Source of the DNA: JBMNIZ01 sp050951405
GTDB lineage: Bacteria; Bacillota; DULZ01
Assembly: GCA_050951405.1 (NCBI GenBank)
Contig: JBMNIZ010000014.1
Coordinates: 62,001 to 126,000 of the forward strand
DNA: 64,000 nt
Direction: 5' to 3'
This document shows, piece by piece, positions 8,733 to 17,050 of the stretch. Every line of letters begins with the position of its first letter. The stretch's first letter is position 1. A program made the translations under genes and the position numbers. The notes below the pieces were generated by a model that saw only the letters and a list, made by a program, of their open reading frames with translations, ran no database searches and was not told the origin of the DNA.

Positions 8733-8767
8733 GGGCTGATGCGGTTTCCAGCCCTACATTGAAACCG
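8733..8767. repeat. Interlocking inverted repeats (reverse TGTAGGG-type unit; possible pseudoknot)
   Basis: GGGCTG (8733-8738) pairs with CAGCCC (8749-8754). The loop of that stem contains CGGTTTC (8742-8748), which pairs with GAAACCG (8761-8767). The geometry fits an H-type pseudoknot: a 6-bp stem 1, a 7-bp stem 2, loops of 3 and 6 nt, and no gap between the stems. On the reverse strand the same bases read TGTAGGGCTG...CAGCCC, like the neighbouring hairpin repeats. Confidence 0.5.
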
Positions 8768-8788
8768 TACATTACGTTAAAAAGTGTA

Positions 8789-8812
8789 GGGGTCGATGCC
8801 CACATCGACCCC
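8789..8812 (+). repeat. Hairpin repeat unit 2 (TGTAGGGG-type)
   Basis: Perfect 10-bp inverted repeat GGGGTCGATG / CATCGACCCC around a CCCA loop, preceded by TGTA. It belongs with the unit at 8653-8674. Together with the interlocking repeats between them, it makes the non-coding gap 8653-8989 almost entirely palindromic up to 8812. The remaining 8813-8924 shows nothing I recognise. Confidence 0.7.
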
Positions 8813-8924
8813 TTATGATTTAGACTCAAAAAGATAGCCCAAATTTTCCGAAGACGGAATCTGACCTTTGACCACCGTTCCGGAGCCCATCTGGGCCGGA
8901 AAACACTCCCCGGCCGGGAAAGAA

Positions 8925-8954
8925 TTGCCGATCCTGGCGGCTGTGTGCTACAAT
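8925..8954 (+). promoter_or_regulatory. Promoter for lspA-rluD-hslO
   Basis: TTGCCG (8925-8930), an 18-nt spacer, then TACAAT (8949-8954) with an extended -10 TGC just before it. It ends 35 nt upstream of the lspA start. Confidence 0.65.
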
Positions 8955-8989
8955 ATCTTAGACAGAAACACTAGCCAGGAGGATTTCCT

Positions 8990-9430
8990 TTGTCTATCGC
9001 AGGCATTGTTTTGGGGATCTTATTGCTTGACCAGTTTTCCAAGTACCTGGTTCAGCTATTTTTAAGCCCCGGAGAAACTGTTCCTCTTATTCATAATATT
9101 TTTCACTTGACTTACGTACAAAATCCCGGAGCGGCCTTCGGTATTTTGGCCCACCGTACATACTTCTTCATTGTGACGGCCTTTCTCGTTATTTTCTTCA
9201 TCCTGATTTTTTTTCGCCGGCTTGACCACCGCCAGGTCTATTTGCGGTTAGGCCTGGCCATGGCTTTAGGGGGTGCCACCGGCAATCTGCTGGATCGGCT
9301 GCGCTTTGGTTATGTGGTAGATTTTTTAGATTTTCGGGTTTGGCCTGTTTTTAATCTGGCCGATACAGCCATTGTGCTGGGAGTCGGGCTTTTATGTTGG
9401 GAGATTTTGCGATCACCGGAAAGATGGTGA
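8990..9430 (+). CDS. lspA: Lipoprotein signal peptidase (signal peptidase II)
   Basis: An aspartic membrane protease (146 aa) that removes the signal peptide of prolipoproteins after lipidation. Four hydrophobic segments are visible. The family motifs are D-Q-F-S-K-Y near residue 14, V-Q-N-P-G-A-A-F-G, G-G-A-T-G-N-L-L-D-R (first catalytic Asp region), V-V-D-F-L-D-F, and F-N-L-A-D-T-A-I (second catalytic Asp). The TTG start at 8990 follows a GGAGGATTT site. The stop codon region overlaps the ribosome binding site of rluD, the usual lspA-rluD pairing. Confidence 0.97.
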   Translation: MSIAGIVLGILLLDQFSKYLVQLFLSPGETVPLIHNIFHLTYVQNPGAAFGILAHRTYFFIVTAFLVIFFILIFFRRLDHRQVYLRLGLAMALGGATGNLLDRLRFGYVVDFLDFRVWPVFNLADTAIVLGVGLLCWEILRSPERW

Positions 9431-9434
9431 TTGG

Positions 9435-10352
9435 ATGGAAAAATTGAAGGAATGGAAAGCCTCCGGTGAACATGAAGGGATGCGCGTTGACAGGCTTTTG
9501 GCCCTATTAGTGCCGGAGATTTCTCGGTCAAAAATACAACAAATGATTCTGGAAAAAAAAGTATTGATTAATGAGAAACCCGTGAAAGCCAAAAGCCGGG
9601 TTCGTGAAGGGGATATGATCCAGATGGTCATTCCCCCGCCGGAAGAGGAAGAGATCCGGCCGGAGAAAATCCCATTGGGTGTGGTGTTTGAGGACCGGGA
9701 TCTGCTGGTGATCAATAAAGCCCAGGGGATGGTGGTTCATCCGGCTCCGGGTAACCGGAAGGGCACCTTGGTCAACGCTTTATTGTACTACTGCCCGGAA
9801 CTTTCCAATATGGGAGACAGCAGCCGTCCCGGCATCGTCCACCGGTTGGATAAAGATACTTCCGGTTTATTGGTAGTGGCCAAAAATAATAGCTCCCACT
9901 TGGCGCTGGCTGCCCAGATTAAAGAGCGCACTTTTCGCCGGATTTATTTAACTGTCGTTCACGGGGTTGTTCAGGAGCCGGCAGGATTAATCGAAGCTCC
10001 CATCGGCCGGCATCCGGTGGATCGGAAGAGGATGGCGGTGGTGGATAAAAACGGCAAACCCGCTCTGACCAGGTATTATGTGAAGGAAAGATATAAAGAA
10101 TTTACTTTATTAGAAGTCCATTTGGAAACGGGACGTACCCATCAGATCAGGGTGCATTTAGCCTTTCTTAAGCACCCGGTTTTGGGTGACGGTCTATATG
10201 GACCGGCGAAGAATTTTTTGGGTTTGAAGAAACAGCTTCTTCATTCTTATCAGCTGGGATTTACGCATCCTCGCACCGGGCGTTATATGGAGTTTACCGC
10301 CTCTTTGCCCGGCTATTTCAAAGAAATTTTGGCAAGGCTGGCTCAGGCTTGA
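9435..10352 (+). CDS. rluD: Ribosomal large-subunit pseudouridine synthase, RluD/RluA family
   Basis: About 305 aa. An N-terminal S4 RNA-binding domain (R-V-D-R-L-L-A-L-L-V-P-E-I-S-R-S-K-I-Q) is followed by the RluA catalytic domain with the motif H-R-L-D-K-D-T-S-G-L-L, whose Asp is the nucleophile. The later G-R-T-H-Q-I-R-V-H-L motif is also present. It isomerises uridines in 23S rRNA; RluD-type is inferred from the S4 domain. The ATG at 9435 is the natural start; the frame is open further upstream inside lspA, but that part is not family-like. It sits 4 nt after lspA and overlaps slightly with the upstream leader of hslO. Confidence 0.94.
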   Translation: MEKLKEWKASGEHEGMRVDRLLALLVPEISRSKIQQMILEKKVLINEKPVKAKSRVREGDMIQMVIPPPEEEEIRPEKIPLGVVFEDRDLLVINKAQGMVVHPAPGNRKGTLVNALLYYCPELSNMGDSSRPGIVHRLDKDTSGLLVVAKNNSSHLALAAQIKERTFRRIYLTVVHGVVQEPAGLIEAPIGRHPVDRKRMAVVDKNGKPALTRYYVKERYKEFTLLEVHLETGRTHQIRVHLAFLKHPVLGDGLYGPAKNFLGLKKQLLHSYQLGFTHPRTGRYMEFTASLPGYFKEILARLAQA

Positions 10353-10381
10353 AGGCCGGGCCGAATCTTTTTGGAGGTGCC

Positions 10382-11263
10382 ATGGTGGAGGATTATGCCA
10401 TCCGCGCCACAGCAGAAAATGGAACAGCCAGGGTCTTTATTGCCCTGACCACGGATCTCTGCGATGAGGCCAGGCGCAGGCATGGCACCTGGCCTACGGC
10501 CACTGCCGCCCTGGGCAGGCTGTTAACGGCAGTGGCCATGTTGGGCATGACTTTAAAGGGGCAGGATATTCTTACTTTGAGAATACAGGGAGACGGACCT
10601 TTAAGCCCCTTGACAGCTGTTGGGACTGCCGAAGGAAAGGTCAAAGGCTACGTGGCAAACCCACAAGTACACCTGCCTCTCAATTCCTCAGGCAAATTGG
10701 ATGTGGCGGGGGCGGTGGGGCGCCGGGGAATGCTCTATCTTACTCGCGATTACGGCCTCAAGGAACCATATACCGGCAGCGTACCCCTGGTCAGCGGAGA
10801 AATAGCTGAAGATTTGTCTTATTACTTTACTATTTCAGAGCAGACGCCTTCAGCGGTTTCTTTGGGAGTGCTGGTGGAAACTGACAATAGTGTCAAAGCA
10901 GCCGGCGGTTTGATTCTGCAGCTCATGCCGGGAGCGCCACCGGAACTGGGAGAAAAGTTGGAATTGAACTTGCAGGGTTTTTCCTCCATTAGCCGCCGAC
11001 TTGCGGAAGGAATGTTGCCGGAGGACATTGGGGAAGAGATCTTTCGGGGATTAAAGTGGAAGATTTTGCAGAAGGAGCCCTTGGAGTTTGCCTGTGATTG
11101 CTCCAAAAGCAAATTGGAGAGGGTTTTGATCAGCCTTGGCCTGGAAGAATTGGAGATCCTTTTGGTCCAGGATCGGGGGGCTCAGCTGCGGTGCCATTTT
11201 TGCAATGAAACCTATTATTTTTCAGCAGATGATTTAAAAAGAATAATTTCCGAGTTGCGATAA
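10382..11263 (+). CDS. hslO: Hsp33 redox-regulated chaperone
   Basis: Hsp33 is a cytosolic holdase activated by oxidative unfolding when its zinc-bound cysteines form disulfides. The N-terminal domain begins V-E-D-Y-A-I-R-A-T-A. The C-terminal zinc centre is intact: C-D-C at about residue 240, then C-H-F-C about 30 residues later, followed by N-E-T-Y-Y-F. Length about 293 aa is typical. ATG 10382 has a perfect GGAGGTG site. It is third in an lspA-rluD-hslO run from the promoter near 8.94 kb. Confidence 0.96.
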   Translation: MVEDYAIRATAENGTARVFIALTTDLCDEARRRHGTWPTATAALGRLLTAVAMLGMTLKGQDILTLRIQGDGPLSPLTAVGTAEGKVKGYVANPQVHLPLNSSGKLDVAGAVGRRGMLYLTRDYGLKEPYTGSVPLVSGEIAEDLSYYFTISEQTPSAVSLGVLVETDNSVKAAGGLILQLMPGAPPELGEKLELNLQGFSSISRRLAEGMLPEDIGEEIFRGLKWKILQKEPLEFACDCSKSKLERVLISLGLEELEILLVQDRGAQLRCHFCNETYYFSADDLKRIISELR

Positions 11264-11376
11264 TTGAGATTTAATCAATATGTTTTTTGAACAGTGCCGC
11301 ATATAGCTGTTTGAGCCGCAGCCGCATATTCATGAAGATTCATGGATAAAATTAACGCAGGGGAGCGGTGATTACC

Positions 11377-12222
11377 ATGACATTAAAGAGGGACAACCGC
11401 CTCAATGATTTAAGCGGCTCACAGTGGCTTTACTGGACTGATACCATTTACCTCACCAATTTTCCACCTGACAGCACTCACGCCTTGCGTAAACGGCATG
11501 GGGCCATGAAGCCGCCGGAATTGATGGCGGAAATCATTTCCTTTTTTACCAAAAAGGGAGAGCTGGTTTTGGATCCCTTTGCCGGGGTGGGAGGTACTCT
11601 GCTGGGCGCTTGCCTGGCCGGTAGAAGGGCTCTTGGCTACGAGATCAATCCCCGCTGGGTGGAAATCTACCGATCTTTGCAGCAGGATTTTATTATGCGG
11701 GACGGGTTTTTTTATCCCCGGGGAGAGGAAAAGGGGGCGGAGATTGATGCTCCCATGTTTCAAGGGGATTGTCTCGTGTTGATGCCTTCTTTAGCCGAAC
11801 AATCCATCGACGCGGTGGTCACTGACCCTCCTTATGGTTACCTGCACCGGGTCAAAGGCTTTCATAAGGAAACCAACTTTAATATGTTTAACGTTCAGGA
11901 AAAAAAAGATTTTGCCAATGCTCCTGACCTGGATAGTTTTCTGGAGCTGATTTTTCGGTTTGGACAGGAGGCCTGGCGAGTTTTAAAAAATAAAAAATAC
12001 TTGATAGTGATGGTGGGGGATCGATTTATCCAGGGGGAGTACCTGCCCCTAGGTTTCCATGTGGCAGAAAAATTGAGGAAAGTGGGTTTCAAATTAAAAG
12101 GTTTGAAAATTTGGTCCAATACCAGCACCCGCAGACGGTTAAAACCTTATGCGGTCTATTTCAGTTTTGTGCCGAATATTACCCATCACAATATCCTGAT
12201 TCTGAAGAAGGAAGCCAATTGA
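11377..12222 (+). CDS. Orphan site-specific DNA methyltransferase (N4/N6 type)
   Basis: An S-adenosylmethionine-dependent amino-methyltransferase of about 281 aa. The AdoMet-binding motif L-D-P-F-A-G-V-G-G-T lies at about residues 63-72. The catalytic motif D-P-P-Y-G is at about residues 150-154, so motif I precedes motif IV. The N-terminal segment H-G-A-M-K-P-P-E-L is the usual lead-in to the AdoMet fold in this group. No restriction endonuclease or specificity subunit adjoins; the neighbours are hslO and pyrR. An RNA-modifying role cannot be excluded because TRM11-like enzymes share the fold. ATG 11377 follows GGGGAG by 11 nt. Confidence 0.78.
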   Translation: MTLKRDNRLNDLSGSQWLYWTDTIYLTNFPPDSTHALRKRHGAMKPPELMAEIISFFTKKGELVLDPFAGVGGTLLGACLAGRRALGYEINPRWVEIYRSLQQDFIMRDGFFYPRGEEKGAEIDAPMFQGDCLVLMPSLAEQSIDAVVTDPPYGYLHRVKGFHKETNFNMFNVQEKKDFANAPDLDSFLELIFRFGQEAWRVLKNKKYLIVMVGDRFIQGEYLPLGFHVAEKLRKVGFKLKGLKIWSNTSTRRRLKPYAVYFSFVPNITHHNILILKKEAN

Positions 12223-12259
12223 CGGGTGAAAAAAATCTTTACTTTTTTTGCGAAAAATG

Positions 12260-12288
12260 TTGACAGGCCTTTTGCGGTAAGTTACACT
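12260..12288 (+). promoter_or_regulatory. Promoter of the pyr operon
   Basis: Consensus TTGACA (12260-12265), a 17-nt spacer, and TACACT (12283-12288). It lies directly upstream of the first PyrR attenuator. Confidence 0.75.
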
Positions 12289-12312
12289 TACGTTTAGTGA
12301 AATACCTTTAAA

Positions 12313-12401
12313 GTGGTCCCGTGAGGCCAGGAAGGGATAATCGACAATCTGATTTTACCGGCTTTAGGAGTGACCTGCCTGGGAACGGTGCAGGTTTTTT
12401 T
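12313..12401 (+). promoter_or_regulatory. PyrR-dependent attenuator 1 (pyrR leader)
   Basis: The PyrR-binding loop sequence GGTCCCGTGAGGCCAGGAAGG spans 12315-12335. A terminator follows: ACCTGC (12373-12378) and GCAGGT (12390-12395) with a T-run to 12401. In this family UMP/UTP-bound PyrR binds the RNA, blocks the antiterminator and favours termination. Confidence 0.85.
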
Positions 12402-12431
12402 ATGCGATTTTCTTTGAAGGGGGCTGTTGGA

Positions 12432-12980
12432 TTGAACTTAACGGAAAAGGTTCAGATTATGGATGCGGAAAAGATGCGGCGTGCCCTGATCAGGATTGCC
12501 CACGAGATTGTGGAAAAGAATAAGGGAACAGAGAATCTGGCTCTCATCGGCATCAGGAAAAGGGGTGTTCCCTTGGCCCTGCGCTTGCAGAAATTCATTT
12601 CAGAGATTGAAGGAGTAAAAGTTCCGGTGGGTATTTTGGATATCACCCTTTACCGGGATGACTTGACCACTCTTGATTATCAGCCCATCGTCCATAAAAC
12701 CGAGGTCCCCTTTTCCATTTACTCCAAAAAAATTGTGCTGGTGGATGATGTTCTCTATACAGGAAGAACGGTGAGGGCGGCTTTAGACGCTCTTATCGAT
12801 CTGGGTAGGCCTGCTTCCATTCAATTGGCGGTCTTGATCGATCGGGGTCATCGGGAACTGCCTATCAGAGCAGATTACGTGGGGAAAAATGTTCCCACTT
12901 CCCGGAAAGAAACTATTGCTGTCAGTGTGCAAGAAATCGATGGAAAGGATCTGGTGCAGATTTTAGCAGTAGAAGATTGA
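12432..12980 (+). CDS. pyrR: PyrR bifunctional regulator/uracil phosphoribosyltransferase
   Basis: Pyrimidine-operon attenuator and weak UPRTase (about 182 aa). The start of the protein reads L-T-E-K-V-Q-I-M-D-A-E-K-M-R-R-A-L. The PRPP-binding loop V-L-V-D-D-V-L-Y-T-G-R-T lies near residue 105 and D-R-G-H-R-E-L-P-I-R-A-D-Y-V-G-K-N is conserved downstream. TTG 12432 is preferred because GGGGG lies 9 nt upstream and the product then begins like its homologues. Upstream in-frame codons fall within the attenuator RNA. Matching binding sites lie before pyrR and before pyrB, indicating autoregulation. Confidence 0.95.
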   Translation: MNLTEKVQIMDAEKMRRALIRIAHEIVEKNKGTENLALIGIRKRGVPLALRLQKFISEIEGVKVPVGILDITLYRDDLTTLDYQPIVHKTEVPFSIYSKKIVLVDDVLYTGRTVRAALDALIDLGRPASIQLAVLIDRGHRELPIRADYVGKNVPTSRKETIAVSVQEIDGKDLVQILAVED

Positions 12981-12997
12981 TTGATCTCCTTTAAGAA

Positions 12998-13080
12998 TTG
13001 GTCCCGTGAGGCCAGCAAGGAGGTGGGAGCAGAAGTGTTGATTTATAAAACCTCTTTCCCTGGCCGGAAGAGGTTTTTTC
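12998..13080 (+). promoter_or_regulatory. PyrR-dependent attenuator 2 (pyrR-pyrB intercistronic)
   Basis: A second PyrR box, GGTCCCGTGAGGCCAGCAAGG (13000-13020), has an identical 15-base core to the first. It is followed by a terminator with arms near 13049-13061 and 13066-13075 and a T-run to 13079. It controls pyrB and downstream genes separately from pyrR. Confidence 0.85.
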
Positions 13081-13112
13081 ATTGAATACTGTTTGTGAAA
13101 GGGGAAAAGGAC

Positions 13113-14054
13113 ATGATCTGGCAACGTAAGGATCTGTTGGGATTGCAAGATTTATCAGCCGAAGAAATTGAACTCATCCTCCAAACGGCTGCTCCCATGA
13201 AAGATATTATGGGGAGGCCCATCAAAAAGGTACCGGTTTTGAGAGGGAAGACGGTGGTGACTATGTTTTATGAACCCAGCACCAGAACTCGCACTTCCTT
13301 TGAAATGGCCGGTAAATATCTGAGTGCGGATACGGTTAACCTTACCATGTCCGCCAGCAGCGTGCTCAAAGGGGAATCCTTAAAAGATACGGCCAGAACC
13401 ATTGAAGTGATGGGAGCCGACGTGATTATCATCCGGCACGAGGCCGCCGGAGCGCCCCATCTTTTGGCTAAGGCAGTAAAAAGCAGGGTCATCAATGCGG
13501 GGGACGGTATGCATGAACATCCTACCCAAGCTTTGCTGGATATGTATACCATTCAGGAGAAAAAGGGTCGAATTGCCGGATTGGAGGTGGCCATTCTAGG
13601 GGATATTCTCCACAGCCGGGTAGCCCGTTCCAATATCTGGGGTTTGCATAAAATGGGAGCCCGGGTGCGGGTAGTGGGGCCCAGCACCCTTTTGCCAAAA
13701 GAATTCAAGGACCTGGGAGTGCAGGTCTTTAACCGGACGGAAGAAGCCCTGGAAGGGGTGGATGTGATCAATGTGCTGCGTATTCAAAGGGAAAGGCAGA
13801 AAAAAGGACTGCTCCCCTCTCTGCGAGAATATACCAGGCTTTATGCATTGACTGAGGAAAGATTGAGCTTAGCCAAGCCGGATGCCCTGGTCCTGCATCC
13901 GGGGCCCATTAACCGGGGAGTGGAGATTGCGCCGGAAGTGGCCGATGGCTTACAATCAATGATCAATGAACAGGTGACCAACGGAGTGGCGGTGCGGATG
14001 GCCATACTCTACTTGATAACAGGGGGTAAAAGAGTTGAAGAAGTTGCTTCTTAA
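13113..14054 (+). CDS. pyrB: Aspartate carbamoyltransferase catalytic subunit
   Basis: Transfers the carbamoyl group to aspartate, the committed step of pyrimidine synthesis. Carbamoyl-phosphate motif F-Y-E-P-S-T-R-T-R-T-S is at about residues 50-60, H-P-T-Q near 130, and the C-terminal L-H-P-G-P-I-N-R-G near 265. About 313 aa. No regulatory pyrI is present, as is usual when PyrR regulates. ATG 13113 follows an AAGGGG site. The 3' end overlaps pyrC by 20 nt, so translation is probably coupled. Confidence 0.97.
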   Translation: MIWQRKDLLGLQDLSAEEIELILQTAAPMKDIMGRPIKKVPVLRGKTVVTMFYEPSTRTRTSFEMAGKYLSADTVNLTMSASSVLKGESLKDTARTIEVMGADVIIIRHEAAGAPHLLAKAVKSRVINAGDGMHEHPTQALLDMYTIQEKKGRIAGLEVAILGDILHSRVARSNIWGLHKMGARVRVVGPSTLLPKEFKDLGVQVFNRTEEALEGVDVINVLRIQRERQKKGLLPSLREYTRLYALTEERLSLAKPDALVLHPGPINRGVEIAPEVADGLQSMINEQVTNGVAVRMAILYLITGGKRVEEVAS

Positions 14055-15324
14055 AAGAGGACGGGTTATCGATCCGGCCAACAAGCGGGATGAAGTCCTG
14101 GACATTCTCGTTGAAGGATCCAGGATCGTCTTCTTGGCTCAAGGAATAGATCTTGAAGATGCAGAAGTTTATGATTGTGGGGGCAAAATTGTTACTCCCG
14201 GCTGGATAGATATGCATGTGCACCTGCGGGAGCCCGGCTATGAACGCAAAGAGACCATTAAAACCGGGACCAGGGCGGCAGCGGCCGGGGGAGTGACGGC
14301 AGTGGCCTGTATGCCTAACACCAATCCGGTGGCGGATAATCAGTCCGTGATCAGCTTCATCAAAGAAAAAGCTGACAAGGAGGGTCTGGTCAGGGTTTTT
14401 CCCATTGGTGCCATCACCAAGGGGCTCCAGGGACAGGAAATCACAGAAATGGGGGAGCTGAAGGAAGCAGGGGTGGTGGCCTTCTCTGATGATGGGAAAC
14501 CGGTCAGCAATGGAAATGTGATGCGGCGGGCTTTGGAATATGCCGGCATGTTTGATTTGCCCCTGATTAGCCACTGTGAAGACCTGGATCTGGCCAATGA
14601 GGGAATGATGCATGAAGGCTATGTTTCTACGGTTTTGGGATTTCGGGGGATTCCGGCGGTGGCAGAAGAAGCCATGGTGGCCAGGGATCTGCTGCTGGCG
14701 GAAATGACCGGTACTCCCATTCATATAGCCCATGTGAGCACCGCCGGTTCCGTACGCCTGATCCGGGAGGCCAAGAAACGGGGCTTACCGGTTACAGCAG
14801 AAGTCACTCCCCATCATTTTACGCTCAATGATGAGGCTGTGATGAATTTTGATACTTCCACCAAAGTCAATCCTCCTCTGCGCTCGGAGGCGGATCGGGT
14901 TTCTCTATTAGAGGCCTTGGCGGACGGCACTATTGATGTTATCGCCACTGATCACGCTCCTCATACTTTGGAGGAAAAGGATGTGGAGTTTGCTTATGCC
15001 CCATTCGGGATGATCGGTTTGGAAACTCTGATACCTCTTTCCATACAAGGGTTAATTCATGGAGGGATTTTGAACTGGTCGGAACTCATTGCCAAAGTCA
15101 CCATTAATCCTGCCCGGATTTTAGGTTTACCGCTGGGAGAATTAAAAGTTGGCGGTGAAGCGGATATTACTGTTATCGACCCGGAGAAAACGAAAAGAGT
15201 GGATAAAGAGATACTCTACTCCTTGGCCAGGAACACTCCTTTTCATGGCTGGGAGCTAAGAGGTTGGCCTGTTTTAACTATTGTAGGCGGTAAAGTGCTG
15301 ATGAAAGACGGGCGTTTAGTATGA
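14035..15324 (+). CDS. pyrC: Dihydroorotase, class I
   Basis: A zinc amidohydrolase that cyclises carbamoyl-aspartate to dihydroorotate (429 aa). Metal motif M-H-V-H-L-R-E-P-G-Y lies near residue 60. Further ligands are in S-H-C-E-D and I-A-H-V-S, and the catalytic Asp is in T-D-H-A-P-H near residue 305. The TTG start overlaps the end of pyrB and the stop overlaps the pyrK ATG. This length and motif spacing match the class I (Bacillus-type) enzyme. Confidence 0.97.
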   Translation: MKKLLLKRGRVIDPANKRDEVLDILVEGSRIVFLAQGIDLEDAEVYDCGGKIVTPGWIDMHVHLREPGYERKETIKTGTRAAAAGGVTAVACMPNTNPVADNQSVISFIKEKADKEGLVRVFPIGAITKGLQGQEITEMGELKEAGVVAFSDDGKPVSNGNVMRRALEYAGMFDLPLISHCEDLDLANEGMMHEGYVSTVLGFRGIPAVAEEAMVARDLLLAEMTGTPIHIAHVSTAGSVRLIREAKKRGLPVTAEVTPHHFTLNDEAVMNFDTSTKVNPPLRSEADRVSLLEALADGTIDVIATDHAPHTLEEKDVEFAYAPFGMIGLETLIPLSIQGLIHGGILNWSELIAKVTINPARILGLPLGELKVGGEADITVIDPEKTKRVDKEILYSLARNTPFHGWELRGWPVLTIVGGKVLMKDGRLV

Positions 15325-16127
15325 GAAGGGAGAGTGTGTTCAGGCCGACAACCGGCACCGTTATGGACAATGTGAGTTTGGGACGGGCTTATCACTTAAC
15401 CATCAAGGCTCCGTCCATTGCGGCCGGGGCTCAGCCCGGTCAGTTTGTCCACATCCGCTGCGGTGACACTTATGATCCCTTACTCCGGCGCCCTTTCAGC
15501 CTCCACCGTTTTGACCCAGAGCAGGGCACCATCGAAATACTATACCGAATCATAGGAAAAGGGACAGAGATCTTATCCCGGAAAAAAGCCGGTGAAAACT
15601 TGGACCTGATGGGACCTTTGGGGAAAGCTTTCAGCCTGCCCGGCAGCCGGCCAGCGGTGCTGGTGGGAGGAGGGATGGGGGTGGCCCCTCTCCTGGCTTT
15701 GGCGGATAAGTTGGTGGACAGCGGGGTCAAAGTAACGGCCCTCATCGGCGCCAACCATGTCCGGGAACTGTTTCGGGTGGAGGAATTTGTGAAGAGAGGA
15801 GCCTCGGTGGAACTGGCCACCCTGGATGGCAGCGCCGGTTTTCCGGGCCCTGTGACCGAGCTTTTGGAAAGGCATTTGCATCTGGAGCCGGAAAGTTTTA
15901 TTTATGCTTGTGGGCCTGATCCCATGTTGAAACTAGTAGGAGAACTGGCTGCCAGCTATGGTACCGGGGGGGAAGTCTCTCTGGAGTCCTTCATGGCCTG
16001 CGGTGTCGGTGCCTGCTTGGGATGTGTGTATGAAATTTTTGGTGAAAAAGGCCGGCAATATGCCAGAGTATGCACGGAAGGGCCCGTGTTTCCTTTAGAG
16101 GTGGTGGTAAAAGGTGAGCTCAGTTGA
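15321..16127 (+). CDS. pyrK: Dihydroorotate dehydrogenase B electron-transfer subunit
   Basis: An FAD and [2Fe-2S] flavoprotein subunit (268 aa) that passes electrons from PyrD to NAD+. The FAD-binding R-R-P-F-S-L segment is near residue 55. The nucleotide-binding G-G-G-M-G-V-A-P-L is near 115. The iron-sulfur ligands are the C-G-V-G-A-C-L-G-C run and a fourth Cys in A-R-V-C-T-E-G-P. The ATG overlaps the pyrC stop by 4 nt and the 3' end overlaps pyrD. Together with the next gene it forms the heterotetrameric NAD-dependent enzyme. Confidence 0.96.
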   Translation: MRRESVFRPTTGTVMDNVSLGRAYHLTIKAPSIAAGAQPGQFVHIRCGDTYDPLLRRPFSLHRFDPEQGTIEILYRIIGKGTEILSRKKAGENLDLMGPLGKAFSLPGSRPAVLVGGGMGVAPLLALADKLVDSGVKVTALIGANHVRELFRVEEFVKRGASVELATLDGSAGFPGPVTELLERHLHLEPESFIYACGPDPMLKLVGELAASYGTGGEVSLESFMACGVGACLGCVYEIFGEKGRQYARVCTEGPVFPLEVVVKGELS

Positions 16128-17049
16128 TCTGGCTGTAGAGATTGCCGGGATCCGTTTAAAGAACCCGGTTTTAACCGCTTCGGGCACTTTCGGCTATGGA
16201 TTGGAATATGAGAACTATTGCTCCCTGGAGGCTCTGGGAGGGATTGTGGTCAAAGGCACCACCCTGGAGCCCCGGCTTGGCAATCCGCCGCCCCGCATTA
16301 TAGAAACTCCGGCGGGAATGTTAAATGCGGTGGGATTGCAGAATCCGGGGGTGGGATATCTGATTGAAGAGATCATGCCCCGGCTGCGGGAACGGAATGT
16401 GACTGTTATCGTCAATATTGCGGGTAATACCGTGGAGGATTATGCCGCTTTAGCTTCCCGCCTGGATCAGGTGCCGGGGGTGGCCGGCTTGGAGGTGAAT
16501 ATTTCCTGCCCCAACGTGAAAAAAGGAGGGCTGGCTTTTGGCGCAGACCCGGAACAGGCTGCGCTGGTGATTGCGGCTGTGCGGGAGAAAACCTCCCTGC
16601 CTGTAATCGCCAAATTATCTCCCAATGTGACTGATATTGTGTCCATTGCCCGGCGAGTGGAAGCCGCAGGGGCAGATGCCATTTCTTTGATCAATACTCT
16701 TCTGGGGATGGTTATTGACATCCACCAACGAAAGCCTGTTCTGGCCAATTGTTTCGGCGGTCTTTCCGGCCCTGCCGTCAGGCCTGTGGCTGTGAGGATG
16801 GTTTGGCAGGTGGCCGAGGCTGTTGATCTGCCCCTGATCGGCATGGGAGGGATTGTCAGCGCCAGCGATGCCCTGGAGTTCATCCTGGCCGGGGCCAGCG
16901 CCGTGGCTGTCGGCACTGGCAATTTTCTTCACCCCGGCGTGTCTATGGAAATAATTGAGGGCTTAAAAGCCTATTGCAGGGAAAACCGGATCACCCGGAT
17001 ACGAGAACTCATTGGAGCTGCCCGGAGAAGCCAAGAAAGGAGACAATGA
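16114..17049 (+). CDS. pyrD: Dihydroorotate dehydrogenase B catalytic subunit (class 1B)
   Basis: An FMN TIM-barrel enzyme of 311 aa that oxidises dihydroorotate to orotate with PyrK as partner. The substrate loop contains the class 1 catalytic cysteine in N-I-S-C-P-N (about residue 131). The N-terminal L-K-N-P-V-L-T-A-S-G-T-F-G-Y-G and the phosphate-binding G-M-G-G-I strand are conserved. The GTG start overlaps the end of pyrK by 14 nt, the coupling expected for the two subunits. Confidence 0.96.
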   Translation: MSSVDLAVEIAGIRLKNPVLTASGTFGYGLEYENYCSLEALGGIVVKGTTLEPRLGNPPPRIIETPAGMLNAVGLQNPGVGYLIEEIMPRLRERNVTVIVNIAGNTVEDYAALASRLDQVPGVAGLEVNISCPNVKKGGLAFGADPEQAALVIAAVREKTSLPVIAKLSPNVTDIVSIARRVEAAGADAISLINTLLGMVIDIHQRKPVLANCFGGLSGPAVRPVAVRMVWQVAEAVDLPLIGMGGIVSASDALEFILAGASAVAVGTGNFLHPGVSMEIIEGLKAYCRENRITRIRELIGAARRSQERRQ

Positions 17050-17050
17050 A

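Noticed and set aside
12313..13020. Repeated 15-mer GGTCCCGTGAGGCCA about 0.7 kb apart, considered as a direct repeat or CRISPR-like unit
   Set aside because: Both copies sit in PyrR attenuators before pyrR and pyrB and match the PyrR-binding loop, so they are regulatory sites.
13963..14733. Long antisense frame opposite pyrC (256 codons)
   Set aside because: It is fully inside a well-supported dihydroorotase gene, has no ribosome binding site and low-complexity, non-family sequence.
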